Of a stretch of 64,000 nt of DNA, positions 55,890 through 64,000 are shown piece after piece. The notes under the pieces are model-generated. The model made no database searches. It was not told where the DNA came from and was given only the letters and a program-made list of their open reading frames with translations. The translations under genes were made by a program, and so were the position numbers. Every line of letters starts with the position of its first letter. Positions within the stretch are counted from its first letter, which is position 1. The DNA is from Riptortus pedestris (Eukaryota; Arthropoda; Insecta; Hemiptera; Alydidae). The stretch lies in NCBI GenBank assembly GCA_019009955.1, contig CM032228.1, forward strand, positions 126,599,001-126,663,000, read 5' to 3'.

Positions 55890-58800
55890 TTATTTGATTA
55901 AAAATAAATTTATTGTCAGGGCATCAGGGACATTGTAGTTACCAATAAATATATATATTTTTTTTACTAATAAACTGTCTAAAGTAATGTCTTAACTAAT
56001 GTTCCAATGCACTGTTGCACTCAGATATTTTGATTTTTCAATTCAATCAGAAAATATTTTCTGATGACTATATTACTGCCAATTGCATATTTATAGCCAT
56101 AATTCTGATATCTGAACTTAGTCCTCCAAATGAGAAAAGATCACAAAAGTCCAAAGAAGTGTAAAATAAATCATTTCATTCACTACAACTATATCTGTCA
56201 CATTTTTCACAAAAGTGGTCATATTTTTTTTAAATTGTGAAGGTTTTATAGGGATGAAATATAATAAATGATTTTCAAAATGAATACCTTAGTAGCATCC
56301 TGGTCATTTATTTGATCAAGAAGAATATTTCCCTGTAGTACCTTAGCCAAAGCAACAGCATCAGAATTACTTTTAACTTTACTTTCAATTGATTCCAAGA
56401 ATGTTAGTGCATCCCTGGGATTAGAGTACTGAGGGATAATGTGAGAAACTATTTCAACAAGTGCCAGAGGATTGATCCTATAATAACAATAAAAAATATT
56501 AGGATTAAAATAAAATTGTATAAATAAGTCTCAATACTTGTGCTCATTGATATAAATACTTGTTTTCAAATCCTTGAATGAAATTATTGTATAGGTCAAT
56601 GAGTTCAGTGCCTTTTTGAAGATGATCTTTCTTGACAAATGCTGCAAGTTTAAGCGTCAGCTGGTGCCATAGCCTGAAAATAAAATACAAAACAAATTAA
56701 TAACATTTGCCATATTCCATGTCAAACAATAATAAAAAAATTTAATTCAAATCAATAATGCACATCCATGTACTCCATAGGCAAAAGTAATCCCATTGTT
56801 TGATCTTACTTAAGTTTCTATTGGGCCTCTAGATAGCCTATAGACATTTGAAGCAAATCTCTTTGGGCCTTCTTTTATGCCATAAATCTAATTGTGAAAT
56901 GGGCAATAGGATTTTATATAGTGATTGACTCAGTCGCTAAAATCCGTTTCCCCCACATAACCTCTAGGTTTCTAGAGAAAAGAACCTCTTTTCTAGAGAA
57001 AAGATTAAGAACTAGTAGGCCTGATTAGCCATATGAAGTGGGCATTAATATGAAATATTATTCAGTTTCGGAGATGAATAATTTCTTTGCTAGTAGAAAA
57101 TAATTAATCTCTAAGAATTTCTGGAGCAAGTATCTTCTGCCTAGCTCTTATAATTTCATACACTTGAGAACTCCAATAACAAAACATTTTTCAATCCATA
57201 ATTTTTTGTTCTGTCTTTATTAAAGATTAAGCAAATACAAAGACATACTTTAAGACATCATTAGTATTCAATTCAATTTACCTCTTTATCTTATATTTGA
57301 ATCGGACTGCTAACTGTATAATGGGTCTAGTTGTCTAGATGGTTAGGCAATATTAAGGTTCAGTAAGGTATTGGCACAGTCAGTAATAGGTTTTGTCAAA
57401 GGAGGAGTAGCTTGTATTTTTTTCTGTAATCGTTGAATAATGGTAACATTACTAAACTGAAATGAGTGAAGAAAATGAAACATTTTGCAATAGAGTGAAG
57501 AAAGTAATCCTGCCTTCTTAATTAGTAATAAGTATAAATTAAAAAATAATTTGAAGTTGGAAATTAAATGCTTTTAAATGTTTCTTAATATTGTAAGAAT
57601 TTATTTTAACAAAATAAATTGAAATGTGAATGAATTATTGGTGGAAATAATCAATATATTTTAAAATTTAAATATAATAATAATTACCTTCCTTGTTTAT
57701 AACTGCACTACTTCACAATCATCACTAGTTGTTTTATAACTATGCTTATAACATTTCACAACCATGCTTATAACCTACCAACAACATACCATAATCTTCA
57801 CAACATCCTAATTTTGTTCATATTCTGGTTAGATCTGATCATGTATTACACGATTACAGAAAAAATTTAATATTACACTCGTGACGAAAGTAGAATTTAC
57901 AACTCTCTTGAAATTACCACACTCGCTTCGCTTGTGTGGGTAAAGGTTTCACTCGAGTTGTAAAATGATCTACTTTTGTCACTTGTATAATAAATAACTA
58001 TTCTTTTCTTTTTTGAAGATGAAGTCTAATACAAACTGTGAGATGAATGCAAATGGGAAAAATCAGAGATAGTTGATTATAAATGTCATTGGGAATTATT
58101 ATGATTGAATTTACTTGAATGCAGTAATATTATTGCCTCAATAAATAAGCAATAATGTTTACTATAGTTTTTATATTAGAGAATAATATGGTTAAAACAT
58201 GACCCAAATTGTTAGACATTTGTATTTAAACAAAGGAACTATTATTCGGAATGTTTTATTTTGGAATGAAATACTAATCCAACTGACTGTTAGAAAGAAC
58301 TGACAATGAAGGAGACAGGAGAGCATTCACGTTACAAATATCCTACAAGATTCTAATTGTGACAAAACTTAACCTTTAAGTGGGGCAAGTTCTGATTCAG
58401 ATGACAATAATGTTATACGGACTCAATCAAACACAAGATTAAAACAAAAGTAATGATTAAAACGTCATAAATGCTAAATTTAATTGAGGACAATTTTTAT
58501 TTAAGCAGTTATAGCAAAAGTGCTAAAATAAGTCAAGCAGTTTTAGAAAAAAATGAATGTGCTCAAAGAAAATAAAATAATAAAACACAGACTGGTAGGC
58601 ATGGAGATGTTAAAACCGTAAATGCAAAATAATGGTGGTAGAGAATATGTAAAAGGGAGGGCTGGGACACCTAAAGTACTGTAGCTTCCGTGCATGTATA
58701 AGATAAAATGCTCAGAAAATGAAAGACAAAAGATTTGTAATTCACATTAGTATAACGAAATGTCTACATATATAAAAAGGAGACTTATTTTTCAAGTGTT

Positions 58801-61800
58801 TAAAGACGTACTACAGCTCATTCAAGAAAAAGAGACCTAAACTGGAATAAGTGTAAAGACAATATTTTAAGCTACTATTTTACTGTGAATGGTAGGAGTT
58901 GAAAATGTGCAAAGTTGTGTTAAACATTATGAAAACAGTGAGCTGAATGGAGAAGTAAAAAAAAGGTCAGAGAGGTAGACAAATTCCAAGCACAAAAATA
59001 CTTGATGAAACCGTTGAATGCATCAAAAGACATGTTTCTTTTTCCCACTATAGGAAAGGCACTACATCATTAAAAAAAAGAATCAGGAACAGAATTAGTA
59101 GCAGAACTGAACATACAACAATGTTTGAACTATGCTTAGACGACTATGCAGAACAATACTGACTCGAAGAAATCAAAAAATGTGTTTACTCAAATTTTTA
59201 TTAAAGAGGTCAATTTGTCATTCAAACAACCTGAAGTCAACATCTGTGATACATATATCAAGTTTCAAGCAAGGTTATAAGGAAATCTCACTCCAGAAAC
59301 ATAAGAATCTGTTAAACTGTTAATCTGTAAATTAACAATCCTTTCACCTTGATGAATAAAAAAAGTCTGTCACGCAGGGTCTGTGTTAACTAAGCAGATT
59401 TCCCAACAATGAGAGCGATATTTGGTACTTAGGTTTAAAACAAATTGCTTCATAATATAACAGCTTATTGTCAATATGACATTAGTAGGAGTCGGGGTTC
59501 ACTGAATACCAAGAACTGCAAAATGTGAACATCTCCATTAATTATCAACAGTTAAAAAATACATAACAACATTTATAGTACATTGCATCTGTAATAAGAT
59601 TGGTTCTATACAATATTCCGATCTCATACATAATAACGGAGATACTACAATTTTTCAAAATCGGCCACTGGTCGGATTTCAGCCTTTAACGAACTTAATC
59701 TTTAGTTTTGCATAAAACGTATAAATATCAAGTTTGGTAATGATCAAATAAAAATTGTGACGGCTAGAGCATTAACAGACAAATATCTATATATATATCT
59801 ATATATATATATATAAAATTGTAACCTCTGTCTGTACATTGATTTTTTTCGCGAAATTTCACGATAACTTTTTGTTTCACATGTCTTAGACACCATATCA
59901 GCATTTTGTTTCTTTCGTGTATGTTTGTTTGTTTGTTTGTTTGTTACCTTTTCACGCATAAACGGCTAAACCAAATTTTATGAAACTTGGTATGTATATT
60001 ACTACTAACCCAACTTAGACTTTAGGCTATATTAATTTTCTCTGAGACGAACAGGAGTGGGGGTTATAAGGGAAGCCTGAAATTAAAAATAGCGATATTT
60101 CGTTTTCTATTGGTTTTTCGGTAAATATGTACATAACAAAAGTTGTTTATTTTGTTATTTAGAGTAACTTTTGTTATATACACTTTTGTCGTATACCGAA
60201 GTTTAAATGCGTTATACGCTAAAAATTATAGCGGGAGTCAAAAATATTATTTGCCAAAAAAGACTCAACCAAACTAAATAAAACTCGGTATGTGTATTAG
60301 CAGTGAGGCCTTCATTATAATAAGCCATACCAACATTTCTATGGACGGGCAGGAGTGGGGGTTATAAGGGAAGCCTGAAATTAAAAATAGCGATATTTCG
60401 TTTCCTATTGGTTTTTCCGCAAATATAAACATAACAAAAGTTGTTTATTTTGTTATTTGGAGTAACTTTTGTTATATACACTTTTGTCGTATACCTAAGT
60501 ATAAATGAGTTATACGTTAAAACTTTAGCGGGCACTAACGGCTGAACCGAACTTAACAAAACTCGGTATGTCAATTAGCATTAATTCCCCATGATTATAA
60601 GTTATATTAAAATTTTTAGGTTCGAACGGGAGGGGGGTTAAAAGGGAGACCTGAAATAAAAATTCACCATATTTACATGTATAAGAAACGGGAAATATAA
60701 AAATATCGAAGACTGTGAAGCCTTATCGAACAAATAATTCTATTATTAGCAAATCCACGGCAAAGATGTGCATCAATCCTAAACGCTGGGACGGGTAAAT
60801 GTCAAAATATTGTGCAATGTAAAGCCTGCTAAAAAATACCATCACCATTCAGCCTCAAATGAATTCCCGGGCGAAGCCGGGTATTTGAGCTAGTATATAT
60901 ATAAAATTTTAAACGGACCTCATTTTCTTCAACTCCTAGGTAGGATCAATGGATAATTGAGGAACATTGAAAAAAGCATACACAATCAGACAGCTGTTAT
61001 GGACAAAATAAAAATGTGAATATTGTAATGTGTTTTTTCCTGTTACTGCATTCTGCATTTCAAAGCATCTTTTGATGCTTCACTGACTTTGTTAGGTTCC
61101 GCAAAAATTGACATACATTTCCAGTAGATTTGAACCAACCCTCAGATGCTTCAATACTCATTTCTATGCAGAAAAATAATGATTTAATGGCACTATTGCT
61201 ATATATCCCTTCAGTTAACCGTGTATTTTATAAAAATTTAAAACGAACTAACAGACAAACCAAAAGAAGACATAAGAGGGGTTCAGGCCCAAGTATAACA
61301 TTTATTTTCTTATACCAAGTTATACAACAATGCACACATATTTTATGTTATTTACATCATGTACTATGTTTTTACAATAAAATTAATGTGGTTGAGTAAT
61401 ATTATTCCTTGAACATTATGCCCTATGATGCAACATGGTTATCAGTATACAAAAAAATAAATAACAAAGTGCATTCATTATATGTGAAGCTATATAATAA
61501 TAAATGATGAAAGAGTGAAATGACAAAATTGCATTACTATAAAAATTCAACATGCAAGATAAGAGGGAGAACATAGAACCCCCCCCCTTAAAACTGTTCT
61601 AAAATGTAGTAAATGTGATGGTGTCCTATACCTCAGACTTGATTGTGCCCTCCTTTATTGCCATACTGGTTTGTAGACCTTGTCTAAGGATATAAACCAC
61701 AACTAATAAACAATAGGGTTTCCTTCTATGACAATCAATACTGAAGTTTTAAGAAGAAAGTATCACGAGATCTAGGAATTAATAAAGTTCTTGCTAATGA

Positions 61801-61986
61801 TAATAAAAAAATTCAGCAAGATTATAAATAGAGCTCATAAGTACATATAAATATATCAATAACTTACTTTTTATTGTGGTATTCTTCTAAAAGGGCCCAA
61901 TCAGCTGCAAGTTCCTTAGGAGATGAACTTTGCTTCGCTGTCAAATAAGAATTAGCATCTTTAACACCACTTGTAGAAGCTGCCAT
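45157..61986 (-). CDS. Rpn9: 26S proteasome non-ATPase subunit 13 (Rpn9/PSMD13), complete gene, 8 exons
   Basis: Exons on the - strand: 61986-61868, 56673-56560, 56477-56288, 54600-54464, 53601-53487, 52563-52375, 50221-50024, 45255-45157. All borders are GT-AG and all phases fit, giving 1161 nt, 386 residues plus stop, close to the 376-382 of human and fly proteins. The protein is a PCI-domain subunit of the 19S lid that helps hold the lid to the base and Rpn10; it acts in ubiquitin-dependent proteolysis in cytosol and nucleus. The N-terminal two thirds are helical repeats; the C-terminal third (about 230-340) is the PCI domain, with the winged-helix part in DLTFQEISQATRLPIDEVEL and VHMTWLKPRVLNRQQ. 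The ending ENLLEDKGQDFL is typical. Introns 1, 6 and 7 carry most of the transposons of the right half. Confidence 0.95.
45489..46207. mobile_element. piggyBac-type MITE (719 bp), TTAA-flanked
   Basis: TTAA at 45485-45488 and 46208-46211 flank ends CACTTTGACTGCAGCTGACG and the inverted, imperfect CACAGTCAACGTG. Inner GACGACACGTCG and ACAACAAGTTGTCGTCG palindromes support a MITE. No coding capacity. It lies in Rpn9 intron 7, 230 bp from exon 8. Confidence 0.75.
46473..48886 (+). mobile_element. Helitron-like element, second copy, interrupted by a MITE
   Basis: Starts TCTATATAAAGTTCTAACCTC-like after an A and ends GGCTAG, with CCCGAACTGAAGCCGGG as the decayed 3' hairpin at about 48857-48873. 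The left and right parts match the copy at 59798-60893. A TTAA-flanked insert splits it at 47523-48265. It lies in Rpn9 intron 7. Confidence 0.7.
47523..48265. mobile_element. piggyBac-type MITE (743 bp), TTAA-flanked
   Basis: TTAA at 47519-47522 and 48266-48269 flank ends CCCTCCCAGTACCATGGGG and GTGGTATTGGGAGGG. A perfect GGGGTCC-type palindrome follows the left end (about 47540-47558). Internal inverted repeats lie at about 47768-47838 and 48046-48122. No transposase. Nested in a Helitron copy. Confidence 0.85.
49222..49290 (+). repeat. SINE fragment with box B
   Basis: GGGTTTGATTCCCACATGG and CGATAACCCATCCCAAT match the box B and body of the SINE family, with a deletion between them. Confidence 0.45.
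49295..49364. repeat. 70-nt hairpin with 26-bp arms
   Basis: Arm 49295-49320 is repeated inverted at 49339-49364 with one mismatch, around an 18-nt loop that can pair further (CAGT/ACTG). It lies in Rpn9 intron 7. Size and shape would suit a pre-miRNA or the relic of a small MITE. Confidence 0.7.
50024..50221 (-). CDS. Rpn9: Rpn9 exon 7 (PCI winged-helix part)
   Basis: Reads MTFKRASNKRDLTFQEISQA, then IDEVELLVMKALAQGLVKGA and WLKPRVLNRQQ; this is the winged-helix half of the PCI domain. 66 whole codons. Acceptor CTAG, donor GTATTT. Confidence 0.92.
50464..51750 (+). mobile_element. Intact mariner transposon (1287 bp)
   Basis: Perfect 27-bp terminal inverted repeats (50464-50490 and 51724-51750; ends CCAGGTGTGTAAATATGAAA) flanked by TA duplications at 50462-50463 and 51751-51752. 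It contains one uninterrupted transposase frame. The element lies in Rpn9 intron 6, opposite to the gene. All visible parts are intact. Confidence 0.95.
50637..51674 (+). CDS. mariner transposase, intact (345 aa)
   Basis: Cut-and-paste transposase that binds the terminal repeats and moves the element into TA sites. The usual 345-residue length results from the ATG of MSSFEPTNYD; seven further codons lie upstream in frame, with an earlier ATG at 50616, but they do not match the family. Residues 1-110 are the paired helix-turn-helix DNA-binding part (CFEWFKKFKSGDFDV; GRPPK AT-hook-like linker). The catalytic triad is D156 (TGDEKW), D249 (LLHDNAPSH) and D284 (SPDLAPSDYYLF), with 34 residues between the last two, the mariner DD34D signature. 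WVPHQL is also kept. No stop or frameshift, so it may be active. The subfamily is probably mauritiana-like, unproven. Confidence 0.95.
   Translation: MSSFEPTNYDLRTALIFCFHLKKTAAESHRMLVEAYGERALGKSQCFEWFKKFKSGDFDVRNEERGRPPKKFEDADLEALLDEDNTQTQQQLADQLNVTREAISIRLKAMGKIQKVGKWVPHQLNDRQQEARKTTCQILLARYKRKSFLHQIVTGDEKWIYFENPKRMKSWLTPGEPSTSTAKPNRFGQKTMLCVWWDQKGVIYYELLKPRETVNTERYQQQMINLNQALLQKRPIYQERRHKVILLHDNAPSHSAKRTKETIQAFGWEILPHAAYSPDLAPSDYYLFASMGHALAEQRFTSYEDVRKWLSAWFDSKEEEFFWRGIHKLPERWEKCVDTKGQYFE
51751..52374. other. Rpn9 intron 6, left part
   Basis: AT-rich with a short alternating GCGCACGCGCGTGTGTG tract at about 51846. No feature beyond the mariner listed separately. Confidence 0.4.
52375..52563 (-). 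CDS. Rpn9: Rpn9 exon 6
   Basis: Reads LAHPVLDSLKGTNNAWLIDL, FNSGDIAKFE and ends QKISLLCLME; start of the PCI domain. Acceptor TTGGCAG, donor GTTTGT. Confidence 0.9.
52564..53486. other. Rpn9 intron 5
   Basis: AT-rich; a G-run at about 53035-53046. Nothing recognised. Confidence 0.45.
53487..53601 (-). CDS. Rpn9: Rpn9 exon 5
   Basis: Reads YLGCIELSDLTTNEKVQHAF then LGEGVYNLGEL. Acceptor TTTTAG, donor GTAAGT. Confidence 0.9.
53602..54463. other. Rpn9 intron 4
   Basis: AT-rich; nothing recognised. Confidence 0.45.
54464..54600 (-). CDS. Rpn9: Rpn9 exon 4
   Basis: Reads KIIDDVEKILDDADGITTVH then GRYYLLASKYFRQKGHHADY. Acceptor TTTTTAG, donor GTATTT, phase 2 out. Confidence 0.9.
54601..56287. 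other. Rpn9 intron 3
   Basis: Holds the 39-bp palindrome (54973-55011), a weak piece of the palindrome-ended repeat at about 55610-55650 and (TA)n at 55844-55887. Confidence 0.5.
54973..55011. repeat. 39-nt near-perfect palindrome
   Basis: TTTCACTGAATGTAATATA and its exact inverse with a single T between them. It may be a cruciform-prone relic of an inverted repeat. Confidence 0.8.
56288..56477 (-). CDS. Rpn9: Rpn9 exon 3
   Basis: Reads INPLALVEIVSHIIPQYSNP, then ALTFLESIESKVKSNSDAV and ends NDQDATK. Helical-repeat region. Acceptor ATTATAG, donor GTATTC. Confidence 0.9.
56560..56673 (-). CDS. Rpn9: Rpn9 exon 2
   Basis: Reads LWHQLTLKLAAFVKKDHLQK and ends FIQGFENK across the next junction. 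Acceptor TTTTCAG, donor GTATTT. The next intron is only 82 bp. Confidence 0.9.
56905..57055 (+). repeat. Diverged SINE tail fragment
   Basis: ATGGGCAATAGGATTTTATA, then TAGAGAAAAGATTAAGAACT and CCTGATTAGCCATATGAAGT match the SINE body in order. In Rpn9 intron 1. Confidence 0.5.
57056..58759. other. Rpn9 intron 1, middle part
   Basis: AT-rich, no recognisable family. Confidence 0.4.
58760..59330 (+). pseudogene. Decayed transposon-type coding fragment, family unclear
   Basis: In broken frames this reads, in order, a hydrophobic/basic start, KRSERQTNSKH, TVECIKRHVSFSHYRKGTT, then VNLSFKQPEVNICDTYI-like sequence. The order (phenylalanine-H-Y-R, then NLSF-P--D-C--C) resembles uncharacterised transposon-derived proteins repeated in insect genomes. 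Several frame changes. It lies in Rpn9 intron 1. Confidence 0.35.
59352..60985 (+). repeat. Palindrome-ended repeat split by the Helitron
   Basis: AAAAAGTCTGTCACGCAGGG at the left up to AACAGACAAATATCTATATA, then the Helitron 59798-60893, then TATATATATAAAATTTTAAA, GGACCTCATTTTCTTCAACT on the right. The 3' palindrome is missing. Confidence 0.75.
59798..60893 (+). mobile_element. Non-autonomous Helitron-like element (1096 bp)
   Basis: Begins TCTATATATATAT preceded by A and ends GAGCTAG followed by T, the A|TC...CTAG|T pattern of Helitrons. A GC hairpin CCCGGGCGAAGCCGGG (60866-60881) sits 8 nt before CTAG. Inside are two tandem units of about 300 bp (60049-60196 and 60350-60496 match closely). 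No Rep/helicase gene. It is inserted in the AT core of a palindrome-ended repeat. Confidence 0.75.
60986..61867. other. Rpn9 intron 1, part next to exon 1
   Basis: AT-rich, a C-run at about 61580. Nothing recognised. Confidence 0.4.
61868..61986 (-). CDS. Rpn9: Rpn9 exon 1 (start codon)
   Basis: ATG at 61986-61984, reading MAASTSGVKDANSYLTAKQS and ADWALLEEYHNKK. Donor GTAAGT. 119 nt, phase 2 out. No other in-frame ATG follows until well inside the protein. Confidence 0.9.
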
Positions 61987-62084
61987 TTCAAACACTGAGT
62001 TACTAAGCAAAATTTCACAGAGAAACGAGCTGTTTATAAAATGTAACCTTCTCCAAAACCACTCCTTTCGATAGCACACGAGAA

Positions 62085-62092
62085 TATCGATA
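62085..62092. promoter_or_regulatory. TATCGATA box (DREF/DRE-like) upstream of Rpn9
   Basis: A perfect 8-bp palindrome TATCGATA lies 99 bp upstream of the Rpn9 ATG. This is the DNA-replication-related element bound by DREF in Drosophila, common in promoters of housekeeping and proteasome genes. A half-related CGATAG lies nearby at about 62069-62074. No TATA box is evident, as usual for DRE promoters. Confidence 0.5.
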
Positions 62093-62821
62093 TAGTGATA
62101 CAAATGGTGTTAAAAATTTGTAAACCGAACTTATGTTTTTATGGATATATGCTTCCACATTGATTAAAATTATATAAAAAGGGGAATTTCGGGAAAAGAA
62201 AGATGACTTTCTTTTCCATAATTGTTGGCTCCTGCAGCATCTATTACTCGACATTATACAAGATAAAAGCTCTTCACACAGTTGCAGTAAAAACTAACCA
62301 GATTTCCCACGGTCGAAATGGTACGTCGATGATATATCAAAGTCAATTTTCTAACTCTTTCCAATAAAAAAAGTCCACGATTTTCCACATATGACACACA
62401 AGTACGAATACGTCGTTTAATATTTAAGCTACGAAAAATGTATGTAACAAAAATTGTAGAGCTTCAGTAGTTCAACAAAATTGGTTCTATACGATTTTTC
62501 TGTGCAACTCATAGCAACAGAGATATGAATTTTCTTATCACCCCCAATTCCGGTTTTAGCAATTAACTAATAAGTCGTTTAGTGTTGAATAAAACAGTCA
62601 TATTAGAGTGTGGCATAGATCAAATATATATTTTCGAGTTAAGAACGTAAAATCTTAAATGAGGACGTTATCACACAACGTATTTGCAAGTACCTCACTC
62701 ACAAGCAGAAAAAGTTCAGCGAAAACAATATTTGGCATTAAAGCTTCTAATAAAATGATTCATGATATAACAACTCATTATTGATATGACATGAGTAGGG
62801 GTTTACTAAAGACTGAAAATT

Positions 62822-63424
62822 AAAAAGTCCGCCACGCAGGGGCTGCGTTAACTAAGCAGATTTCCCAAGTGCGCCATGTATTTGCATTTATCTCAAAACG
62901 TAAAAGTTCAATGAGAAGAATATTTGGTATTTAAGCTTAAAATAAAGTGCTTCATAACTAGAATATTGAAAATATGAGATGAGTAGGAGTGGGCCTTTAC
63001 TAAAGACCGAAAACTAAAAAATGCAAATATCTCAGTAAATAATCAAGATATTGAAAAAAAGTACATAACAACATTTATAGAGCATTACATTTGCAATAAG
63101 ATTGGTTCTATACAATTTTTCGATCCGACGCATAATAACGGAGATATTACGAATTTTCGAAATTCACCCCTCGTAACCCCCCCCCCTCCCCCTGGTCCAA
63201 TTTCAGCCATTAACGAACTTGATCTGTCTTTTTTCATAAAACGATTATATATCAAGTTTGGTAACGATAAGTCAAAAATTGCGACCGCTAGAGCGGTAAC
63301 AGACAAATATATATACAGTTTTGAACAGACCTCATTTTCGTCATCTCCTGGGTAGGATCCATGGACATTTGAAGAAAAATTTCGAAAATCGCGTCATGAG
63401 TACAACCTCAATAGCTGCTAAAAA
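62822..63424 (+). repeat. Palindrome-ended repeat, full-length copy
   Basis: AAAAAGTCCGCCACGCAGGG start, CTCAGTAAATAATCAAGATA, CGATCCGACGCATAATAACG, CGACCGCTAGAGCGGTAACA, a short ATATAT core at about 63305, TGAACAGACCTCATTTTCGT and CTCAATAGCTGCTAAAA. The half-palindrome is lost. A diverged copy precedes it from about 62385. Confidence 0.8.
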
Positions 63425-63486
63425 TGTCAAAATAGAAAATAACGAAGATTGTAAGCAAATATAACACTACAATCAAATTAAACAAA

Positions 63487-63630
63487 AAAATTCCGTCACG
63501 CAGGGGCAGCGTAAACTAACCAGATTTCCCACGTGAAGTTTTACAATAGAGAAATTTCACGAGAGCCGAGCCAGTGAAGGAAACGGCCGAACCAGCTTTT
63601 GGCGGGAAAGTAACTCTCGTCCGTTAGGCC
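63487..63630 (+). repeat. Palindrome-ended repeat, 5' fragment
   Basis: AAAAATTCCGTCACGCAGGG, CCCACGTGAAGTTTTACAAT, TTTCACGAGAGCCGAGCC and GCCGAACCAGCTTTTGGCGG match 829-960; it then joins a Helitron-like copy. Confidence 0.7.
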
Positions 63631-64000
63631 GAAATTTCAGGATAACTTTTCGTTTCACATGTCATAGACACCATAACTGCATTTTGTTTCTTTCGTGTAT
63701 GTTTGTTTGTTTGTTTGTTACCTTTTCACGCATAAACGGCTGAACCGAATTTTATGAAACTTGGTATGTATATTACTACTAGCCCAACTTAGACTTTAGG
63801 CTATATTAATATTCTCTAAGACAAACAGGAGTGGGGGTTATAAGGGAGACCTGAAATTAAAAATAGCGATATTTAGTTTCCTATTGCTTTTTCAGCAAAT
63901 ATGCCCATAACAAAAGTTGTTTATTTTGTAATTTAGAGTAACTTTTGTTATATGCACTTTTGCCGTATACGGAAGTATAAATGAGTTATACGCTAAAAAC
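63631..64000 (+). mobile_element. Helitron-like element, fourth copy, cut by window end
   Basis: From GAAATTTCAGGATAACTTTT the sequence matches the inner part of the other copies (AAACGGCTGAACCGAATTTT, GGAGTGGGGGTTATAAGGGA). Its 5' end is truncated and joins a palindrome-ended repeat fragment. Confidence 0.65.

Noticed and set aside
1255..63424. CRISPR array or other direct-repeat array
   Set aside because: The repeats are dispersed, long and diverged, on both strands, in a eukaryotic intron-rich context.

Overview
This is an AT-rich, intron-bearing, repeat-crowded arthropod chromosome segment, almost certainly from an insect. The signs are GT-AG introns, AATAAA poly(A) signals, mariner, piggyBac-type, Helitron, Ty3/gypsy, copia and LINE remnants, a DUF4817-type transposase fragment and a DREF-like promoter box. 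The order cannot be fixed from the sequence; nothing prokaryotic or plasmid-like is present. Three host genes are supported. (1) The 3' part of a classical cadherin gene runs on the + strand from 451 to 25479. Its ten exons join in phase and encode the end of the ectodomain, a membrane-proximal domain, one transmembrane helix and a cytoplasmic tail of about 680 residues, most of it on one 1.66-kb exon. (2) A small two-exon + strand gene (33601-37658) resembles MPLKIP/TTDN1. (3) A complete eight-exon - strand gene (61986-45157) encodes a 386-residue Rpn9/PSMD13, a lid subunit of the 26S proteasome, with a perfect TATCGATA box 99 bp upstream of the ATG. The MPLKIP-like gene and Rpn9 converge. 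The rest is mobile DNA in introns and between genes. 

Layout: 1-26.1 kb is the cadherin gene, with introns holding an unclassified palindrome-ended repeat, a tRNA-derived SINE, a MITE with an (AT)n core, a copia gag remnant, a 5'-truncated LINE with an 11-bp target duplication, and a damaged Ty3/gypsy element (16.28-21.29 kb). 26.1-33.5 kb is intergenic: an LTR-like promoter/poly(A) block, a DUF4817 transposase fragment, many copies of the palindrome-ended repeat, and a SINE split by another insertion. 33.6-37.9 kb is the MPLKIP-like gene, whose intron holds a SINE and a 514-bp foldback element. 38-45 kb holds a Helitron-like repeat with a dead mariner nested in it, a LINE RT fragment and a young SINE. 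45-62 kb is Rpn9; its introns hold two TTAA-flanked piggyBac-type MITEs (one nested in a Helitron), an intact mariner with perfect 27-bp terminal repeats, and a Helitron nested in the palindrome-ended repeat. 62-64 kb holds more copies of that repeat and the start of another Helitron-like copy. 

The main theme is layered nesting: several insertions can be dated relative to each other because target duplications or paralogous empty sites are visible. The least familiar item is the roughly 0.6-0.7-kb palindrome-ended repeat, which carries a microsatellite at a fixed internal position and seeds most of the long (TA)n or (TG)n tracts of the window.
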